Assembly: GCF_000003605.2 (NCBI RefSeq)
Contig: NW_003105606.1
Location: 10,265 to 21,178, forward strand
Length of the DNA: 10,914 nt
DNA from: Saccoglossus kowalevskii
Lineage: Eukaryota > Hemichordata > Enteropneusta > Harrimaniidae
Direction: 5' to 3'
Under the pieces are notes generated by a model that saw only the letters and a list, made by a program, of their open reading frames with translations, was not told the DNA's origin and searched no databases. The position numbers were made by a program, and so were the translations under genes. Each line of letters starts with the position of its first letter. Position 1 is the first letter of the stretch. Shown piece after piece: positions 8,278 to 10,914 of the stretch.

Positions 8278-8500
8278 ATTGCCATGGTAACAGAGTGCTT
8301 CAACTTCCTGTATGTATTATATATTTGCTCATTTTCAGATTCAAGGACTTTCATAACATTAAGTTTCAATTTTTTATCTACATCCTTCATGGCAACAACC
8401 ATACACTATTGTTATACAGTAGTTTTTGAGAAGTCAACACCAACAGACGGACGGACAGACAGACGCCAGATGCTGCACCATCTCAATAACCCTGGGAGTT
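8278..8500 (+). mobile_element. Third pearl-like 3' end, truncated
   Basis: The microsatellite ACGGACGGACAGACAGACG (8447-8465) is followed by a hairpin AGATG-CTGCAC-CATCT (8468-8483) with a 5-bp stem. This is the same order of microsatellite then hairpin as in 5697-6206. Upstream, ATTGCCATGGTAAC (8278-8291) and TTCATGGCAAC (8386-8396) may belong to a core, but no full tandem monomer can be shown. The left boundary is a guess. The 72-codon open frame running through it (8284-8502) reads the repeat and is not a gene. Confidence 0.55.
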
Positions 8501-8510
8501 GAATTAAAAA

Positions 8511-9219
8511 TTAACATAAACCGATCGACTATACAAAATGAACATCCTTGACAGATACCGGGTACCAGGAAGTTTAATCTTCATGGTCAACTCCCACTTT
8601 CCCCACCTTTATATTGGTACAATATTTTTATATAATATTCTTTATTGATTTTGACCCAAATACATATAAATACCAACATGTCTTGTTCAAACATTTTTAA
8701 TGTTTAATTAAACTAGATTTCTTTGTGAGACAAAAGTAGGCGTCAGGTAAAATCCATTCACTTTCTGTTATTCGGGTACATATATTAAAAAACACAAATA
8801 CTATCATTCATTTAATCTGATTATTTAAAAGCTGATGTCTCTGGGACTGTTTACTTTTTATCTATACTGTAACATAGTAACCATTTTATAATATAAATAG
8901 AATGAATTATGAAAATATCACACAAGGACGTCAATAATAAGATATTAATCGAGTCCATCATCCACTGTTCTTCATCACCGGCAGCGCATTTTTTCTTCTC
9001 TTAAATTAATAAAATATTTGACAAATTATTGAATATATCATACTTCAGGAAATTACAATTAGACAAACTGATACATAACAAAAAAAAAATGAAGCCCAAT
9101 GATTTTTCATTTATTTTAGACTAAAAATGAAATACGATTCACTTCTCATCCTGAGACGTTTCCAAAAATGATGTTCTGTCTTTCCTATTTTTTAATGAAT
9201 TTTAGCAGAAACCAGAAAA
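8511..9219. other. A+T-rich spacer, nothing recognised
   Basis: About 700 bp contain no supported gene, repeat or RNA. There is an A-run at about 9080-9088. Confidence 0.55.
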
Positions 9220-9510
9220 AATGTTGGGAGCGGCACCTTTTGATTGGATGAACACGCTAATCAGAAACAAATTCTTGTTCACCGCGTGCGTCGCTTCCTG
9301 CCTCTTCTTCTAACGTTAGTAGTGTTCTCCATGACGTGGAATAAGGAATTAAAATTGTGATAAATTCCTGAAGAGTAGCGCGAACAAACTAGTGTTACAA
9401 GATGGCGAAACAACAAACTAATGACGTCATGTAATCAATTAGTCACGCGAGTCTCTATGAGATATAACGCGAGATAAACGTCACAAATAATGTTCAACGT
9501 ACTTCGTACA
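9220..9510. promoter_or_regulatory. Candidate promoter: CpG cluster with CRE, YY1 and CCAAT motifs
   Basis: By hand count about twenty CpGs fall in about 290 bp, several times the density of the flanks. The cluster holds GATTGG (9242-9247, an inverted CCAAT), GACGTGG (9334-9340), a YY1-type CAAGATGGCG (9398-9407) and a perfect CRE palindrome TGACGTCA (9422-9429). On the minus strand an ATG at 9332 in good context (G at -3, G at +4) opens a 17-codon, arginine-rich frame to a TGA at 9281-9279. A GT at 9282-9281 could act as a splice donor before that stop. On the plus strand the ATG inside the YY1-type motif (9402) opens a 10-codon frame to TAA at 9432-9434. Orientation cannot be settled. It could be a one-way or bidirectional promoter, or simply an unmethylated enhancer. 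Confidence 0.45.
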
Positions 9511-10639
9511 TTAAACACACATTTTTTTGGCCTGATATAAAACTGCATAGATGTGTTTCTATATATAGCAGGTCATTATAGGAGGTCATTATCATTAATA
9601 ATGAATCCATTCATTATAAGTTAACTTTAAGTACCACACTGATTGGCTATTGACAGCATCTTTTCTTGGCTGCCTCTTGCAACAAGCTCTTCTTGAAATA
9701 TTTAATACAAATTTATTCATAATTAAAAGAAAAATAATTCAAGGAACATTTTATTTGTGCCAGAATATTTTGTGTGTGGGTAATTTCAACAGAATTTAAG
9801 ATACAAAAAATAGAAAAAAGTACATTTGATTACATTGAATTTTAAGTCCTTTCTATGAAAAAATAAATTCATATTAAAAATATTTTGCCTACTCAACTTT
9901 CCCTACCGTTTATAACAGTCTTTCGCATACATTTTCATTAAATCACTATAAAACATTTTCCCTGCTCTACAAACGTTTGCAATCTGAAAAATGATTGTGA
10001 TTTTTTGTCCTACGAAATTATTCACTGTTCCTGAAATTGTTTACAGCTCTACAAATTTCATGACTTTTTTCTCTTGACATGTCTCTTGCATAATAGATCT
10101 CAAATTCCTATGACAATATAAAACTTGATAACATTTTATGTTTATTGGAAATATTAATATGGACTGAAATATCCATAAGTAGAGATATATGCTAATAACA
10201 TGTGTTAAACATCCCTCACCACAAATAATCATCGATCTGCAATTATGATTGGTTGAATCACATCACATGATATGTAAATTGCTATCATGGGAAATTCAGA
10301 TCAGCATCTTTGGTAGGATCACATCAAATGTCCCAGGAATTCAGAAAATTTAAATAACATTAAAGTTGGATGAAGCAGATACTGAATTAATCTAACTAAT
10401 ACAATCAAATCTATTTTATCCTGTTCATCATCTTAGATGGTCACCGGAAAAAATTTATTTTACAAATATTGAACAAATTTTGTTTTTCATAAATGGTACG
10501 TTTTTTGCTTGAATTTGTGTCTTTTTAAATCTTTTAAAAATAGAAAAGTATTACGGGGTATCAATAGGTGCCAGTACAAGAGATACACTATGTGTAATTA
10601 TAAACTGGATAATACATACTATCCCATATGTACCACCTC
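9511..10639. other. A+T-rich spacer with minor motifs, no supported gene
   Basis: Two AGGTCA half-sites lie in direct orientation at 9570-9575 and 9583-9588 with a 7-bp spacer. This is not one of the common DR1-DR5 nuclear-receptor arrangements. Isolated ATTGG boxes occur at about 9641 and 10249. A 63-codon minus-strand frame at 10041-10232 has no recognisable domain. Otherwise nothing is seen. Confidence 0.5.
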
Positions 10640-10711
10640 ACTGCTTTCCATATATTTATCTATCTATAAATAAGTACACTCTGTACATGTATATTATATA
10701 TGGAAAGCAGT
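10640..10711. repeat. Hairpin with 16-bp perfect arms
   Basis: ACTGCTTTCCATATAT (10640-10655) and ATATATGGAAAGCAGT (10696-10711) are perfect inverse complements separated by 40 nt. The loop is A+T-rich and pairs poorly. It could be a small MITE, a cruciform, or a precursor-like RNA hairpin, although the long open loop makes a microRNA precursor unlikely. Confidence 0.8.
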
Positions 10712-10722
10712 AGATGGCAGCA

Positions 10723-10831
10723 GGGAAGCTGTACACCATATTCAACAGCCATCAATTATAAATACATGTACAAATACAAATGCAGGTAGATTAGCTGATA
10801 AGTGGGGAGGCTGTGTGGTAAATTCAACAGC
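10723..10831 (+). repeat. Degenerate 82-bp-period direct repeat
   Basis: GGGAAGCTGT followed by ATTCAACAGC at 10723-10749 recurs as GGGAGGCTGT followed by ATTCAACAGC at 10805-10831. The offset is 82 bp, and about 19 of 27 positions agree. It begins 12 bp after the hairpin arm and may belong to the same element, which would continue to the window edge. Confidence 0.4.
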
Positions 10832-10914
10832 AAAAACAGTTCAATACAGCAATTTAATTTTTTAAGTCATAATAATGGACTTTTAATAATTGAATATTAT
10901 CTGCTGGTGTCAAA

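Noticed and set aside
8284-8502. 72-codon frame ending in a DGRTDRRQ-type tail
   Set aside because: The tail is simply the translated ACGG/ACAG microsatellite of a pearl-like element, and the start is GTG.
9570-9588. Two AGGTCA nuclear-receptor half-sites
   Set aside because: The 7-bp spacing does not fit the common DR1-DR5 response elements, and two 6-mers this close can arise by chance.
1-10914. tRNA, rRNA, CRISPR array or multi-gene system
   Set aside because: No GGTTCRA-type B box with a matching acceptor stem, no rRNA-like blocks, no regularly spaced identical short repeats and no gene cluster were seen on either strand.

Overview
This window looks like non-coding DNA from a eukaryotic nuclear genome, most likely a bivalve mollusc. 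It is strongly A+T-rich, has no long open reading frame on either strand and no bacterial gene organisation, and is full of short non-autonomous repeats. The best taxonomic clue is two to three elements built like the bivalve 'pearl' / Helentron-like non-autonomous family: core monomers of about 160 bp in tandem, then an ACGG-type microsatellite, then a short terminal hairpin or tail. I cannot name a species.

Layout. 1-505 is the right-hand part of a pearl-like element (161-bp period). 726-802 is an AAAAG microsatellite. 1348-1634 holds an X-box-like palindrome, a facing pair of CCAAT boxes and a 24-bp tandem repeat. 1871-2072 and 5158-5369 are two copies, in opposite orientation, of one TA-flanked foldback MITE. 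2276-2588 is a 154-bp tandem duplication. 4351-4483 is a possible TTAA-flanked MITE. 5697-6206 is an almost complete second pearl-like element (157-bp period) with both ends recognisable. 6267-6523 is an unusual nest of alternating direct and inverted repeats. 7417-7513 is a short exon-like stretch whose translation resembles part of a class C GPCR / ANF-receptor ligand-binding domain (low confidence). 8278-8500 is a third, truncated pearl-like 3' end. 9220-9510 is a local CpG cluster with CRE, YY1-type and CCAAT motifs, the best candidate promoter here. 10640-10711 is a hairpin with 16-bp perfect arms. The rest is A+T-rich DNA in which I recognise nothing.

No protein-coding gene, tRNA, rRNA or CRISPR array can be supported with confidence. 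The longest open frames (up to 102 codons) lie in A+T-rich or repeat sequence, often begin at GTG or TTG, and have no recognisable domain. The window reads as intergenic or intronic sequence shaped by small DNA transposons and rolling-circle-like elements, with one plausible transcription start region near its right end. I see no evidence for a new multi-gene system. The most informative structures are the pearl-like elements, the 6267-6523 repeat nest and the 9220-9510 promoter candidate.
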